From assembly GCA_951213105.1 (NCBI GenBank), contig OX578138.1:90002914-90066913 (forward strand): 64,000 nt of DNA, in the 5' to 3' direction. The notes below the pieces were generated by a model. That model did not search any database. It worked only from the letters and a program-made list of their open reading frames with translations, and was not told where the DNA came from. Source of the stretch: Amaurobius ferox. Lineage: Eukaryota > Arthropoda > Arachnida > Araneae > Amaurobiidae. Of the stretch, positions 47,097 through 58,259 are shown piece by piece; positions within the stretch are counted from its first letter, which is position 1, and each line of letters opens with the position of its first letter. The translations under genes were made by a program, and so were the position numbers.

Positions 47097-48255
47097 TGTG
47101 TGTGTGTCTGTGTGTGTGTGTGTGTCTCTGTCTGAGCAATCTATATATCCACACTAACTCAAAATCTATTTGACCAAATTTCATAAAATTTTATACGTGA
47201 GTCACTTGTGGGTTCTCCTGGTACCGATTAGATTTTGGTATAAATTTGATATATGGTCCCCATTCACAATGTTCAATTTTCAATTAAATATAACTTACTC
47301 AATTTTAAAGATAGAGATATGAGGATTTTTTTAATGATCTTGTTGCATTAAAAGTAAAAATTTTCTGATTGACCAAATTTGTTTAAGGGGATCGTGTAAA
47401 ATTTTAAAAAGTGTAACAATTTGAAAATTAATGGGAGAACTATTTCATTAACTTAGTTTTATTTCCTACCTTACTTTCAACATTTTTGCAATTCACATTT
47501 CTTACTTATCTCCAACAGGTAAAGAATTAAAGCGCGCTTCAATCTTTTGGGACACCCTGTATAGTATATATGAGACTACTAAAAATATAAAATGAAATTT
47601 TTATGCGAACCGTTAGTTTGTACGGGAAATAGTTTATTAATAAATTTTATATAAAAAAACTTTTCGTTCAGTGAGCGTAGGTTCTCGAACTCTAGCAAAT
47701 AGATCTAGATCTTTGCGCGGAATTGTAGGCGCAACTAGTTGAAACAGAGCAGAAAAATCGTACTTAAATTTAATACGTAAATTGCTACACAACGTAATTA
47801 AGCATAAAGAAATAAACAAAATGTAAAAAGGATATGCTGGATCGAGTTTTTACTTTCCCTGCAATATATCGTTGGGCATGTTATTTACAGTAAATCTACA
47901 AAAAAGAACTTGGTTCAAATTTGCTGATAATGATAGTCTTTATATTTTATATTTTACTTTCCCTGCAATACATGGTAATGTATAAGGAAAGTATTGGAAT
48001 CATGTTGAAATTCGTAACTCGAGTTTTCGACGCATTTTTACGCATCTTCTAGAACACAAGATATATATTTTTAGAGTGACGTTTGTGTGTGTGTGTGTGA
48101 GTGTCTGTGTGTGTGTCTGTCTGTGTGTCTGTATGTGCGTCTGTTTGTCTGAGCAATCTATATATCCACACTAACTCAAAAACTATTTGACCAAATTTCA
48201 TAAAATTTTATACGTGAGTCACTTGTGGGTTCACCTGGCACCGATTAGATTTTGG
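44197..48255. repeat. four-copy ~1-kb composite tandem array
   Basis: Units begin GATATATGGTCCCCATTCAC at 44197, 45219, 46217 and 47248 (periods 1022, 998, 1031). Each contains the right arm of the CAGGGTGTCCC foldback, a spacer, the hairpin and GT tract of family 1b, and its sequence as far as CACTTGTGGGTTCCCCTGG. Units 1 and 2 are almost identical apart from GT-tract length; 3 and 4 are more diverged. Short frames inside (for example 44736-44939 and 46751-46954) are repeats of the same non-gene. Confidence 0.92.
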
Positions 48256-49016
48256 TATGATTTGGGATAAAAGAACCAGTTTGTCTTTTACGATACGGCT
48301 CTCAAAAATATGTGTATCCATTCTAGCAGAAAAAAAATATGCCTCTCTTAAGAAATGATCCGCAAAAGTCATCAAGATGTAAAATGAAATACCACAAATA
48401 TATTAATTAAATGCATTTTTTACAGGTATTTTTAACGCCGAAAAAAAAATAAGATCAGCCCACATTGCTTACGATAGACCATTCTCGAGAAAACTATTTT
48501 TAAATTGGGAAACTGAATACTTTTTCACTGTATTGAAAAATCTTATTAATGAAATTTCTTAAAGTTTATTAGTTGTGTTCCTTGAGGGTAATTCTGATCC
48601 TCATTAGATTTTAGAATGATTCGGGAAAAGTACAACGAACCTTTTCTTGCGAAATGACCTGCAAATATCGGGAAAATATGAAACAAATGAATAAAATTGC
48701 TGAAATACATTAATTCAGTACTTGCTCTTTATATAATTTTTGACAGGACAGTGAATGAGAACAACCCCATGGCTCTAGAATGAACCGTTCTCGGGATATT
48801 TTAGCTTTCAGAATTTTGAAGAGCTGAAGATCTTAAAGTGCATTCAGTTGCTAAATAAAATGAACATTTAATAAAACTGTAAACTGAATATAATATCAGA
48901 AAAGCATCCATGTTTAATTTTTGTAATTAAACTGAGTTTAATGCATCATGAAATAGAAAATAAGTAAATGAATTTGAATTTGTAAAGAAAGTCATGTGCT
49001 GCTCATATCAGTTTTT
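47955..49016 (+). repeat. family 1b element, complete
   Basis: It has the hairpin ACTTTCCCTGCAATACAT + GTATAAGGAAAGT, a GT tract near 48085, ATTAGATTTTGGTATGATTT, and the end AAGTCATGTGCTGCTCATAT. Its right half is included in the 557-bp tandem duplication. Confidence 0.7.
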
Positions 49017-49674
49017 CATTTTCCCAGGGAATCGTATTGGAATCGTGTCGAAGATCGCAAATCGAGTTCCCGACGGATCAACACGTTTTGGGACTTCTAG
49101 AACACTAACATTTATTTAAAGTTTATTAGTTGTGTTCCTTGAGGGTAATTCTGATCCTCATTAGATTTTAGAATGATTCGGGAAAAGTACAACGAACCTT
49201 TTCTTGCGAAATGACCTGCAAATATCGGGAAAATGTGAAACAAATGAATAAAATTGCTGAAATACATTAATTCAGTACTTGCTCTTTATATAATTTTTGA
49301 CAGGACAGTGAATGAGAACAACCCCATGGCTCTAGGATGAACCGTTCTCGGGATATTTTAGCTTTCAGAATTTTGAAGAGCTGAAGATCTTAAAGTGCAT
49401 TCAGTTGCTAAATAAAATGAACATTTAATAAAACTGTAAACTGAATATAATATCAGAAAAGCATCCATGTTTAATTTTTGTAATTAAACTGAGTTTAATG
49501 CATCATGAAATAGAAAATAAGTAAATGAATTTGAATTTGTAAAGAAAGTCATGTGCTGCTCATATCAGTTTTTCATTTTCCCAGGGAATCGTATTGGAAT
49601 CGTGTCGAAGATCGCAAATCGAGTTCCCGACGGATCAACACGTTTTGGGACTTCTAGAACACTAACATTTATTT
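48561..49674. repeat. 557-bp tandem duplication, nearly identical
   Basis: Copies 48561-49117 and 49118-49674 begin AAAGTTTATTAGTTGTGTTC. By eye I see two substitutions (ATATG/ATGTG in the first third, CTAGAATG/CTAGGATG later), so the duplication is recent. Confidence 0.95.
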
Positions 49675-50294
49675 GTAACTTGCCGTCTGTGTGTGTGTGT
49701 ACTATGTATGTATCCGCTCTAACTCAAAAACTAATTGACCAAAGTTCATAAAGTTTGGTAGGTAAATCTCTTGTGGGTTACCCTGATACAGATAAAATTT
49801 TTGTACGATTTGGTATAACATACCCTGACTTCTTTGTGGAATGGCCCGGAAAAATCATATGTATTCACTCTAGCTAAAAAAACTAATTAAGTGAATTTCA
49901 CAAAATTTGCTAGATAAGTCACAAATGGGATATCCTGATGTTGATTAGATTTTGGCACTCTTCGGGAAAAAAGAACCTGCATTTTCAGCGCGAATGGCCA
50001 GCAACAATCATCAAAATATAGAATTAAAGACTACATATGCTCAAATGTATCAATTAAATGTTTATTTTATATGAAATTTTTTACGATAAAGACCAATTAC
50101 TCTAGGACTGGTTTTTGTATTTTTGCCGCATTTGAAAATATCCATTTTCAAATGAAAACGAAATTTGTATTAAAATCAGTGCAATTTCAAGTAACGAAGC
50201 TTGTTATTTTGTGAAATTAAACTCTTTAATGAATTATTAAAGAATAAAGCGAAAAGGAATTTGAGGTCATGTGCTGTACACATCAGTTTTTAAA
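49675..50294 (+). repeat. family 1b element, right portion
   Basis: The GT tract (49687) and TATCCGCTCTAACTCAAAAA lead to GTCATGTGCTGTACACATCA near 50265-50285. This ends the repeat-dense block next to the CBM14 gene. Confidence 0.75.
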
Positions 50295-50400
50295 ATGCAT
50301 ATACAATTTGACATCTATTTGCTGGATGTCTCTTATAATGACCACCAGCCATTTAGAACGCGCGAAACGCGAGTGAAATGCGTAATAATAAATATAAATA

Positions 50401-50428
50401 ACACATTGTGCACACACTATTTTTTATT
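50401..50428 (-). promoter_or_regulatory. candidate poly(A) signal with GU-rich downstream element
   Basis: The minus strand reads AATAAA at 50428-50423, followed at once by a GTGTGTGCACAATGTGTT stretch. A hexamer with a nearby GU-rich element is the normal eukaryotic cleavage and polyadenylation arrangement. It sits just before the repeat that ends near 50294. Confidence 0.4.
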
Positions 50429-52246
50429 ATATTTTACAAACAATTGTGAATAACTATGTGCAGTGCTGTTAAAATACAAAGTTTGGCACACTAGAAGCGT
50501 GAAAGAATAAAATAACGAAAATATAAAAAAGTAAAAATACATATAATTACATAGAAAATTTTGAACATTGCGTTTCTTTCTTTTCATCTTGAATGCAAAA
50601 TATGGGACAAACGAAACATACAAGACATAAACATATTAGCTACATTTTCACCGGTAAAAGCTATTGAAACAATAAACGTTGTTTTTTTTTAACCGACTGT
50701 TAACTCAGAAATATCAATAGCAATGCCACTTGCATTAACAAACGGCATAAGTAAAAATAATCTGAAGAAAATATCTGAAGACTTAAGAATCTAAAAATAC
50801 AAGTGTTTTTAACATATAAACTTCTCTCACTATTTTGTGAAACTTTAAATCTTATTTTAAGATCCATACTGTTACATTACAGCCATATGAGTAAAAACCA
50901 ATATTGCTTTTAATTTCGTAAGTCATTGAAATCATGATTACTGATAACTGATTACTGATAAGACATGATACAATCAGGTACTGATAACATGATTACTGAT
51001 GAGACAATAGCAACTGTTGATGCCACATGTTTGTTAACCATTATATATATTAACCTTTCCAAACATAACTAGTGAAAATGCCCAAGTTTTCATAACAGCT
51101 GTCGCCACCAAAATTTGCAATATTTGCAATATTGTTAAAGCCACATAAATTACTGTCTTAAACGATTTTGCCGTTTTCTCAACATGGATTTTTAACTCCT
51201 TCTTTTTACTTCCATGATCGTTGTATTTATCTAAATAAAAAACCTAGTAAATCTCCTGGTGACAGTCTTTAACTTACTTTCTGACTTGCATTTTGTATCA
51301 TAGGGTATTGGTTGGAAATCAAATGCATATAAAATATATAATTTTAACATAATTTTTACATTTCTGGTTTGTATTTATGCTCTTAGTACATTATATTATT
51401 GTTTTAGAACTGCTAACAGTCTATAATCCACTGCATCATAAATCACTGATAGTATAGATGCCTAACAATATCAAACTAAGGAATACAGCCAATATGTTTA
51501 ATTTTTTAACAATCATGAAAAAGTAGATAAAATACTTGGCACTTACAGTACACACTACAAAAATGCAATCAAAACAACACTTAATATTTTAGACTTAAAA
51601 GTCCTAGCACCAATATGAACTTGCTGGCTCTACAGTCATACAGTTAGTTGGTTCTACATAAATGTCACAAATAGTTTGTGACTATCCTGGCGCTGCAAGT
51701 CTTTTTTCTCGTAGCCATAACAAGACAGACATAAAATGAAAGGGTAAGACAAATAACAAAGAACACACAAAGATGCGAACAAATGGAAAGACAAGCATGG
51801 CAAATGTTTGACACACGTTCCAAACTTGGCACATTTAGTGATATTTGTACCACCAAGTCCATTAACAGAAAAACGCGGCATTTAATATTGTGTCAAATAT
51901 TAATACTGTCTCAATATTAAAATATATTTAAGAAGCTATTAAAAGTTTATAAATGGAAATTTAGTTAAAAAAAAAATCTGGAACTTATGTCAATTTAGAA
52001 CAGGGTGAAAATAAATTTAAAATACGGAATAAAGTATTAAAGCATAAAATATAGACAAGGATTGTACTAAATTTCGCATTAAAACAATTAAATTGAAAAT
52101 GTTAAAATTTTGTTCATGGTGCACTTACACACATGTAAACGGACGCAGTTGGTACAAAAAATCATTTTAACAATATTGTGCTGTCAATTTTGGAACTAGT
52201 GTCAAATCCCATTCGCCATACCTGTGTTAAAACGACTACTGGCTTC
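50429..52246 (-). other. probable 3' UTR of the CBM14 gene
   Basis: About 1.8 kb of AT-rich sequence follows the stop codon without a recognisable repeat family; the surrounding non-repeat block runs from about 50.3 to 53.05 kb. It contains only short unconvincing open frames. The extent is inferred from the candidate poly(A) signal at its end. An earlier signal overlapping the stop codon (AATAAATAA) could give a much shorter transcript. Confidence 0.4.
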
Positions 52247-52492
52247 TTATTTATTGTCAAAATCGAATCTCCTTCGGCCAGGCTGGTATTGAGGAACAGG
52301 CTTTTCGATTCTTCTCCCGTAGACTTCTGCAGCCACTAGAGGGGCGGCCCGTTCTATATCCTGGTCATCCAGGAAATGGACCTCCGGGTCGGCTGCTTCG
52401 ACATGGCTGTTGAGGTAAAAAAAGTCCTGGGCGTGGCTACAAGGAACAGCATCTTCGGGATACGTGCACGTGAAAGTCAGCTGATTGAAAAC
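52247..52492 (-). CDS. CBM14 gene, terminal coding exon (cysteines 5-6 and charged tail)
   Basis: The exon begins after a GCATTTCAG acceptor with VFNQLTFTC and YPEDAVPC, the usual end of a CBM14 domain, then runs through an acidic segment (DPEVHFLDDQD) and a basic end (GRRRFDFDNK) to TAA. It is clearly richer in G+C than its flanks, as expected of coding sequence. It was found by searching for the missing last two cysteines of the domain. Confidence 0.85.
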   Translation of the reverse strand, partial: VFNQLTFTCTYPEDAVPCSHAQDFFYLNSHVEAADPEVHFLDDQDIERAAPLVAAEVYGRRIEKPVPQYQPGRRRFDFDNK

Positions 52493-55400
52493 CTGAAATG
52501 CATCAAAAAGATCCCAAACTTGAGTTACATAAAATATTTAAACTTTAATTATCGATAATTATGAAACTGATATTATAAATAATTGAAAAAAAAAAAACTG
52601 TTTAAAACAGAAAATGCTGCGTTAGTTAAATAGTATGAAGTCATTACATGGCTGATATTTGTAACGGAATTTGACAATCACTCTGTTACTAGGTGTTCAC
52701 ATCAAGCTAATGTATTCCCACTTAATAGCAACATATAATAGTCCAATTCTCTTTTATATATTTAAAAACATCCCAGTGCCCATGCAGTTCCAGATTATAG
52801 CCTCACATAACTATCCAATTATCTTTTGGAAATTTACAAGAATCTGATGCTGTCCAGTATTATGGCAACATATACCAATACTATTTTCAAGAATCTGAGA
52901 GTGTTTCATGCGTAATTTGCCTTCAAAATAATATAACTATTACTATATTTTAACATGGATGTGAGAGACATTATTTATAAAGTATTTGTATGCATTATAC
53001 ATCCATTTAGTTACATATATTTGAAATTTAATCTATAATAATATCGAGTATTATTTTTACTTTCCCTGCAATACATGGCAATGTATAGGGAAAGTATTGG
53101 AATCATGTCGAAAATCGCATCTCGAGTTTTCGACGAATCTACACGTTTCGAGACCTCTAGAATACGAAAAAATTATTTTTAGCGTGACGTCTGTGTGTGT
53201 GTCTGTGTGTCTGTGTGTCTGTCTGTCTGTGCAGATTTTGCATCCACTCTAACTAAAAAACTAATTGACCGAATTTCATAAAATTTGGTAGATAAGTCGC
53301 TTATAGGCCAGCCACCCTGGTGTTGATTAGATTTTGGTATAATTCGAAAAAAAATAACATGCCTTTTTTTGCAAAATGACCCGCAAAAATCATCAAAATC
53401 TAAACTTAAGAACTACGTATGCTCAAATATAGCCATTAAATGCTTGTTTAATACGTAATGTTTAGCGAAGAAAAGAATAAGACCAACCCCATTACACTAG
53501 GACTTGCCGTTCTCGAGATATTTTAGTTTTTCGTATTTTTCCTACACCATTTTTGAAAATAAGTCCAGTTTTCAAATGAGAACGAAAATTGAATTAAAAA
53601 TGAATTAAATTTAATTTAAATAAATAGAACGTGAATATAAGTCTGCAGGGAAAGTCATGTGCTGCCCACATCTGATTTTTTATTTTCAATCTTGTTTACT
53701 CCAGTTAGAAAATTGATGCTTCATTTTAGTTGGCTAATTTAATATTCAGAATTTTAATATATTTTTTAATTTGACAATTGTTTGGAAAATCGCTGTATTT
53801 ATCTGCAAGCACATTTTTCAATATTATTGTCGAAAATATGTGAACAAACGGTTTGTTGACAAAAATTTGTCCGAGTGGCATTGTTCGAGATTTAATTAAA
53901 ACAAATTATATATCAAGTAAGAAAAAATCAAGTCCTCTCATTTTTAATCTATACTTTACATTATTATATCCATATTTATTCTGTACTTTACATGATTATT
54001 ATATAAATCTATTCTATACGTATTCCATGTATGGTATTTTCTATCTGATATTTTACAATATGTCACTTTGAGATCAAACTTATTTCATTTATTATCGATT
54101 AAACATAATAGCATTTTCTTTATCTTTTCTGTTTTATTTTTAGTTTGAATTAAATAAATTTTAATATGTCTTAGTTAGTTTCAAACTAATTAAATTTCAA
54201 AACAGTCTTATGTGCAGTAGTTTGAATATTTTTGTTTTAAAATGTTTTGTTAATTTTTAAAATGTTTTAAATGTATGTTTAAATTAAATTTTTACGTTTT
54301 AATAATTAAACTCTTTAAGTTTTGTAATTTTTCTGATATTGTTCATAACAATAATCCATATACCATTAACAGTATCTAGCTAGAAATTTTTATACGTTTC
54401 AAAATGAAAAAAAATCAAATAAAATATAAGTAATTAAATTAGATACTGTTAGGCTCAATTGAACTAGTTACTTATAGGGGCAAATGAAAGTAATTGACTT
54501 GCTACTTTTATGGACAATTAAACTAGGTACTGTTATGCGCAATTGGTCTAACTACTTACAATTGCACTCACTCGACCCAGACCGTCCGACTTACCCGAAA
54601 GTGTAATATATTTACAGTTGTAATTAAACTAGCTACTTACAGCGGCAATTGAACTAGCTACTAATTGCAATTATTTAACTTAATTTTTCGCTCCCTAAAT
54701 AGCTCCTAGCAGAAGCCTCAGTAACAGTCACATACACCAAATACTTGGACTTGAGCGGATTACAAAATTCTCGAAAAATCTTTAAATATTGCTCCTTTAG
54801 TTAAAACAAAATGCTTAAACATAGATATACAAATAGAAATACAGGTGTAAACGTTCACAATGAACTTTATGATAAACCTATCTTCTCGAAAAATAGGACA
54901 AAATATATAAGTGGGAAGAAAATTAAAGGTTTCTAATAATAATTTGGATTTAAGGCGATACTTAGGCTTCCGAGAAACAACCCTCGGAAGTTCCATTATG
55001 GCAATGTCTTTCCATAAAAGGAAGCACCATATACTAGTATGCATTTAAGGTACCGTTTAAGCTAGAATGAAATTAGTTGAAACATTTGAAGTAGACGTAC
55101 TTTTAGACCATTATGCTATATTATTGGAAAGCTATGTAAAAAATTGGAATGTGGTTAATTTGTCAGCCAATCTTCAATGGAGACTAGATCAATTTTCAAA
55201 CTTAATATAGAACTGTCAGCCATATATAGCTCGCCAACCACTCTTCAATGGAGGGTGCTAATATTTTATAAGAAAATACAAAATCGTCAGGGAAATTTCA
55301 AACTCACCGTTTGATTTCCGCAGAGGAAACTGTACATATGTTGCTCGTGGCTTCCATCTGCATTGTCTGTAGAGTAGCAGATGTGGAAGATCTGACAGTT

Positions 55401-56373
55401 GTTGTCTGTATCAGCGTAGTAGCCGTTGGCAAAACATGTGAATGTCGATCTTACAGGTCCTACAAGTAGCTCAGCACCTTCTGGGAGTGTGTAACGCTGG
55501 TACTTCTTGTCTTGCTGAAAGTAAATAAAGAAATAAATAAACAAAAATCTTTATGGACGGAAGTATTAAATTACAACAGATAGCTTTGAAAACTGGACAA
55601 ATAATTTTCTTGTGTAATTACCGAGCTGAGATATCCGAGGATAGTTTATGGGTCATTGTATTAATTACTGTGATTTGTAACAGGACTAGTTGATTCGGTA
55701 ACTGTTAAATATTATTGCATCAATTTATTGGGCCTAGTCCATACCGGTTAGACAGTAGATGACCATTATAATGAAAAAATAGAGTAAAATAACATATATT
55801 CGCAGGTATATATATATATATATATATATATTCTTTAAGACATTATTCTTTAAACTATGTAGGAAGTGGAATTAGCTGATTTTTGAAGAGATTTAGTGCC
55901 GATTGCACGCGGTTGGACTGGATTTGTCAGTCTTTGTAGATGTTTGCAAAACCCAGGTGCACAGCAACTTTTTTGATGCCACTGCAGTTATCGGCAATTT
56001 CAAGTTGACTTGCACAAAATTAGCGCGAAATTGGTCCATATTTGAGGGTTATCTGCAATGGGGGCGCGTTTAATGGGATTTATATTTTAGTTAGAATCAT
56101 TAAACTTTCTTGAGATCGAATTATAATTTTTGTCTTAAAGATACGAAACAATGCAATTTGCTAGAAAGATGTCTTACTAGGAAATCACATCGATTTTAAA
56201 GATTTTAAAATGTATTTTAAACATACCCAAGACGGGGGCGCTTTGGCAAGGACAGCACCAATACCTGAAATCAAGAAAAAAATGAAAAAAAATGGAATGA
56301 GTTTGTAAATAACAAGTAAATAAGGGGATAAATTAAAATACTTACACACTAAAAATAAAATCAGCAACTTCAT
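52247..56373 (-). CDS. secreted single-domain chitin-binding (peritrophin-A/CBM14) protein, 4 coding exons
   Basis: Coding exons on the minus strand are 56373-56346, 56264-56227, 55514-55308 and 52492-52247, 519 nt for 172 residues plus TAA. All junctions are GT-AG and the phases fit (1, 0, 0). Residues 1-16 form a hydrophobic signal peptide ending VLA before KAPPSW. One CBM14 domain follows with six cysteines at 49, 62, 68, 87, 100 and 109 (spacings 12, 5, 18, 12, 8), the three-disulfide pattern of peritrophin-A domains, with conserved aromatics around CFANGYYAD and CQIFHIC. An N-glycosylation sequon lies at N89-Q-T. Residues 110-172 are a charged tail, first acidic then Arg-rich, with no second domain. 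The family binds chitin in cuticle or peritrophic matrix outside the cell; which matrix is not shown here. Introns are 81, 712 and 2815 bp, the last carrying a family 1 repeat and a SINE fragment. The model rests on reading frame and splice signals only. Confidence 0.85.
53059..53681 (+). repeat. family 1b element inside CBM14 intron 3
   Basis: This complete 623-bp copy has the hairpin ACTTTCCCTGCAATACAT + ATGTATAGGGAAAGT, GTATTGGAATCATGTCG, a GT/CTGT tract, CCAACCCCATTACACTAGG and the end TGCAGGGAAAGTCATGTGCT, GCCCACATCTGA. The inverted pair ACTTTCCCTGCA and TGCAGGGAAAGT is intact. It lies antisense to the gene. Confidence 0.88.
53682..55307 (-). other. remainder of CBM14 intron 3, with a small minisatellite
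   Basis: This is AT-rich intron sequence between a family 1 element and exon 3. Between about 54445 and 54668 it carries imperfect repeats of a motif like CAATTGAACTAGCTACTTA, and inside those a minus-strand SINE tail fragment (54573-54606). No further coding exon was recognised. Confidence 0.5.
54573..54606 (-). mobile_element. SINE tail fragment in CBM14 intron 3
   Basis: CGACCCAGACCGTCCGAC and TTACCCGAAAGTGTAA match the SINE 3' end with a few changes; nothing else of the SINE is present. Confidence 0.65.
55308..55514 (-). CDS. CBM14 gene, coding exon 3 (cysteines 1-4 of the domain)
   Basis: This 69-codon phase-0 exon runs from a TTTACTTTCAG acceptor to a GTGAGT donor. It carries the first four cysteines of the chitin-binding domain and the NQT sequon. 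The domain is cut by the following intron between cysteines 4 and 5. Confidence 0.88.
55807..55832. repeat. short (TA)n microsatellite in CBM14 intron 2
   Basis: About thirteen TA units lie within the 712-bp intron. Confidence 0.9.
56227..56264 (-). CDS. CBM14 gene, coding exon 2 (signal peptide end)
   Basis: This 38-nt exon lies between a TTTCAG acceptor and a GTATGT donor. Joined to exon 1 it gives CIGAVLAKAPPSW, which completes the signal peptide and its likely cleavage site after VLA. Without it the peptide would run into intron stop codons. Confidence 0.8.
56346..56373 (-). CDS. CBM14 gene, coding exon 1 (signal peptide start)
   Basis: This exon encodes MKLLILFLV plus the first base of a Cys codon and ends at a perfect GTAAGT donor. 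The ATG is the first in frame and opens a hydrophobic signal-peptide core. A TATTATAG stretch about 29 bases upstream (AG at 56402-56403) could be a 5' UTR acceptor, so transcription may start further upstream; I see no convincing TATA box. Confidence 0.8.
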
Positions 56374-56853
56374 TCTTTTACTTTTCGTCTCTAAGCACGC
56401 CCTATAATAGAATATTGAACATAATTATTATTGTTACGGTATTTGCTTGATGTAGATGGAAATATTTTATTGATTTATGTTAAGGTTGCGAGATGTATTG
56501 AAAATAAAATGAAAGATAATTACACACTAGGCAAAATATGGCACTGTGCGGAAATGATTCTTCTATGGACATAGATGACAGTGGTTCATGAAAACTAAAT
56601 TTTACGTTGTTTGCTTGAAATAGCATATGCGAACAGAAAGAAGAGGCATGGGTTACAAATTGCTTCTGGATATTTACAGATATAAGCTTTCCAATTGAAT
56701 CCAATTGAATTTCAGTAAAAAAAAACTGGGGAAGACTCTTCGATTTTCGAACATATACACTGTTAAATTTCTTCGTGCAATTTGCACTAAATTTGCTACT
56801 AGTGATAGCTGTATTGCCTACCAACTTTTGTGCAACATTATACACCACTTGCT

Positions 56854-57685
56854 ACTTTCCCTGCAATACATGGTAATGTATAGGGAAATTATTTAAATCG
56901 TGTCGAAAATCGCAACCCGAGTTTTCGACGGATCTACACGGTTTGGGACCGCTGGAAAACGAAAAATCTACTATTACCGTGACGTCTGTATGTGTGTGTG
57001 TGAGAGTGTGTGCGTGTCTGTGTGTGCATCTGTTTGTGCAATATATGTATCTACTGTAACTCAAAAACTAATTGACTGAATTTCACAAAATTTTATAAAT
57101 ATGTCTCGTGTGGATTACCCTGATATTGAGTAGATTTTGGTACATTCGAGATGAAAGAACCTGCCATTGTTTACGAAATGGCCCGCAAATATCAAACGTA
57201 TCCACTCTAGATAAAGAACTAATTGAACAAATTTTGCAAAATTGGGTAGATAAGTTGCTTGTAGGTTGCCCTGGTGTTCATTAGATTTTGGTATATTTCG
57301 GATAAGAGGAACCTGTCTTTTTACGTAATGTCCCGCAAAAATCGTCAAAATCTAAAATAAATGACTACGTTTGCTCAAATGCATCAATTGAATGCTTGTT
57401 TTATTCGTAATTTTTGATAGTGAAAAGCATAAGACCAACCCCTTTAGATTAGGGCTAGCCATTCTCGATATAGTTTAGCATATTCGCACTTTTACTACGT
57501 CGCCTTTGAAAATACTTGCAGTTACCAAATAAAAACGATAATTGAAATAAAAGTGCAAATTCATGGTCATGTTAAATAATTATGCATGTTATTTTATGAA
57601 TTAAACTCAATGAAATATTAAATAAATAAATTAAAAAGAATTGATTTTGCAGGGAAAGTGATGTGCTGTCCACATCAGATTTTTT
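56854..57685 (+). repeat. family 1b element upstream of the CBM14 gene
   Basis: This complete copy (hairpin at 56854-56889, GT tract near 56990, end GTGCTGTCCACATCAGA) starts 481 bp upstream of the CBM14 start codon, so it limits the proximal promoter to the sequence between. Confidence 0.85.
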
Positions 57686-57966
57686 AGAAAACTTAACTCA
57701 TATTTTTCAACTTAGCTTCGTAATATTACATGAAAATTAGTAGACAATACAAACACATTTCTTATTGCAACGCTGCACGGAAATTTTTAATAGTGTATTT
57801 TCAAAATTGAAAAATAAAGTGATGACAAAAATAGTAAAATAATTGCCCATTTCATGTGCAATTTTTTATTTTTTTCAAACTATAACAAAGAAAGAAAATT
57901 GTTTAGAAAGTCTTTTAAATGCAAGACTTTAAAGAAATTGCATTTTTAAATGATTCAATGATATTC

Positions 57967-58218
57967 GGTCCGGTTGTACGATACCGATTGTCCGGTATTT
58001 TGGTACGGTTCGGAAAAGAACAACCTGCCCTTTTTTACGAAATGGCCCGCAAAAATCGCCAATATCTAAAAAGAAGACTGACTACGTGTGTTCAAATGTA
58101 AAAAAAATGTGTTATTTTGTACAATTAAACTCAATTTAATGAGTTCTTAAAGAAATATAGGAAGAATGAATCCGCGTTTGCAGGGAAAGTCATGTCCTGC
58201 CCACATCAGATTTTTTTT
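57967..58218 (+). repeat. family 1b fragment with 3' end
   Basis: GTCCGGTATTTTGGTACGG, TTTTACGAAATGGCCCGCAA and the end GCAGGGAAAGTCATG, TGCCCACATCAGA are present; the left half and part of the middle are missing. Confidence 0.75.
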
Positions 58219-58259
58219 AATTTTTCAATTAAAATTTAGAATTTACGTATAAACACACA

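Noticed and set aside
46969..47184. His/Thr-repeat open frame on the minus strand
   Set aside because: It is the reverse translation of the GT tract in a family 1b element.
55287..55544. Taking the whole 85-codon frame as one exon starting at its Met
   Set aside because: The N-terminal MFIYFFIYFQ part is intron read-through before a clear TTTACTTTCAG acceptor, and the last residues lie beyond a GTGAGT donor.
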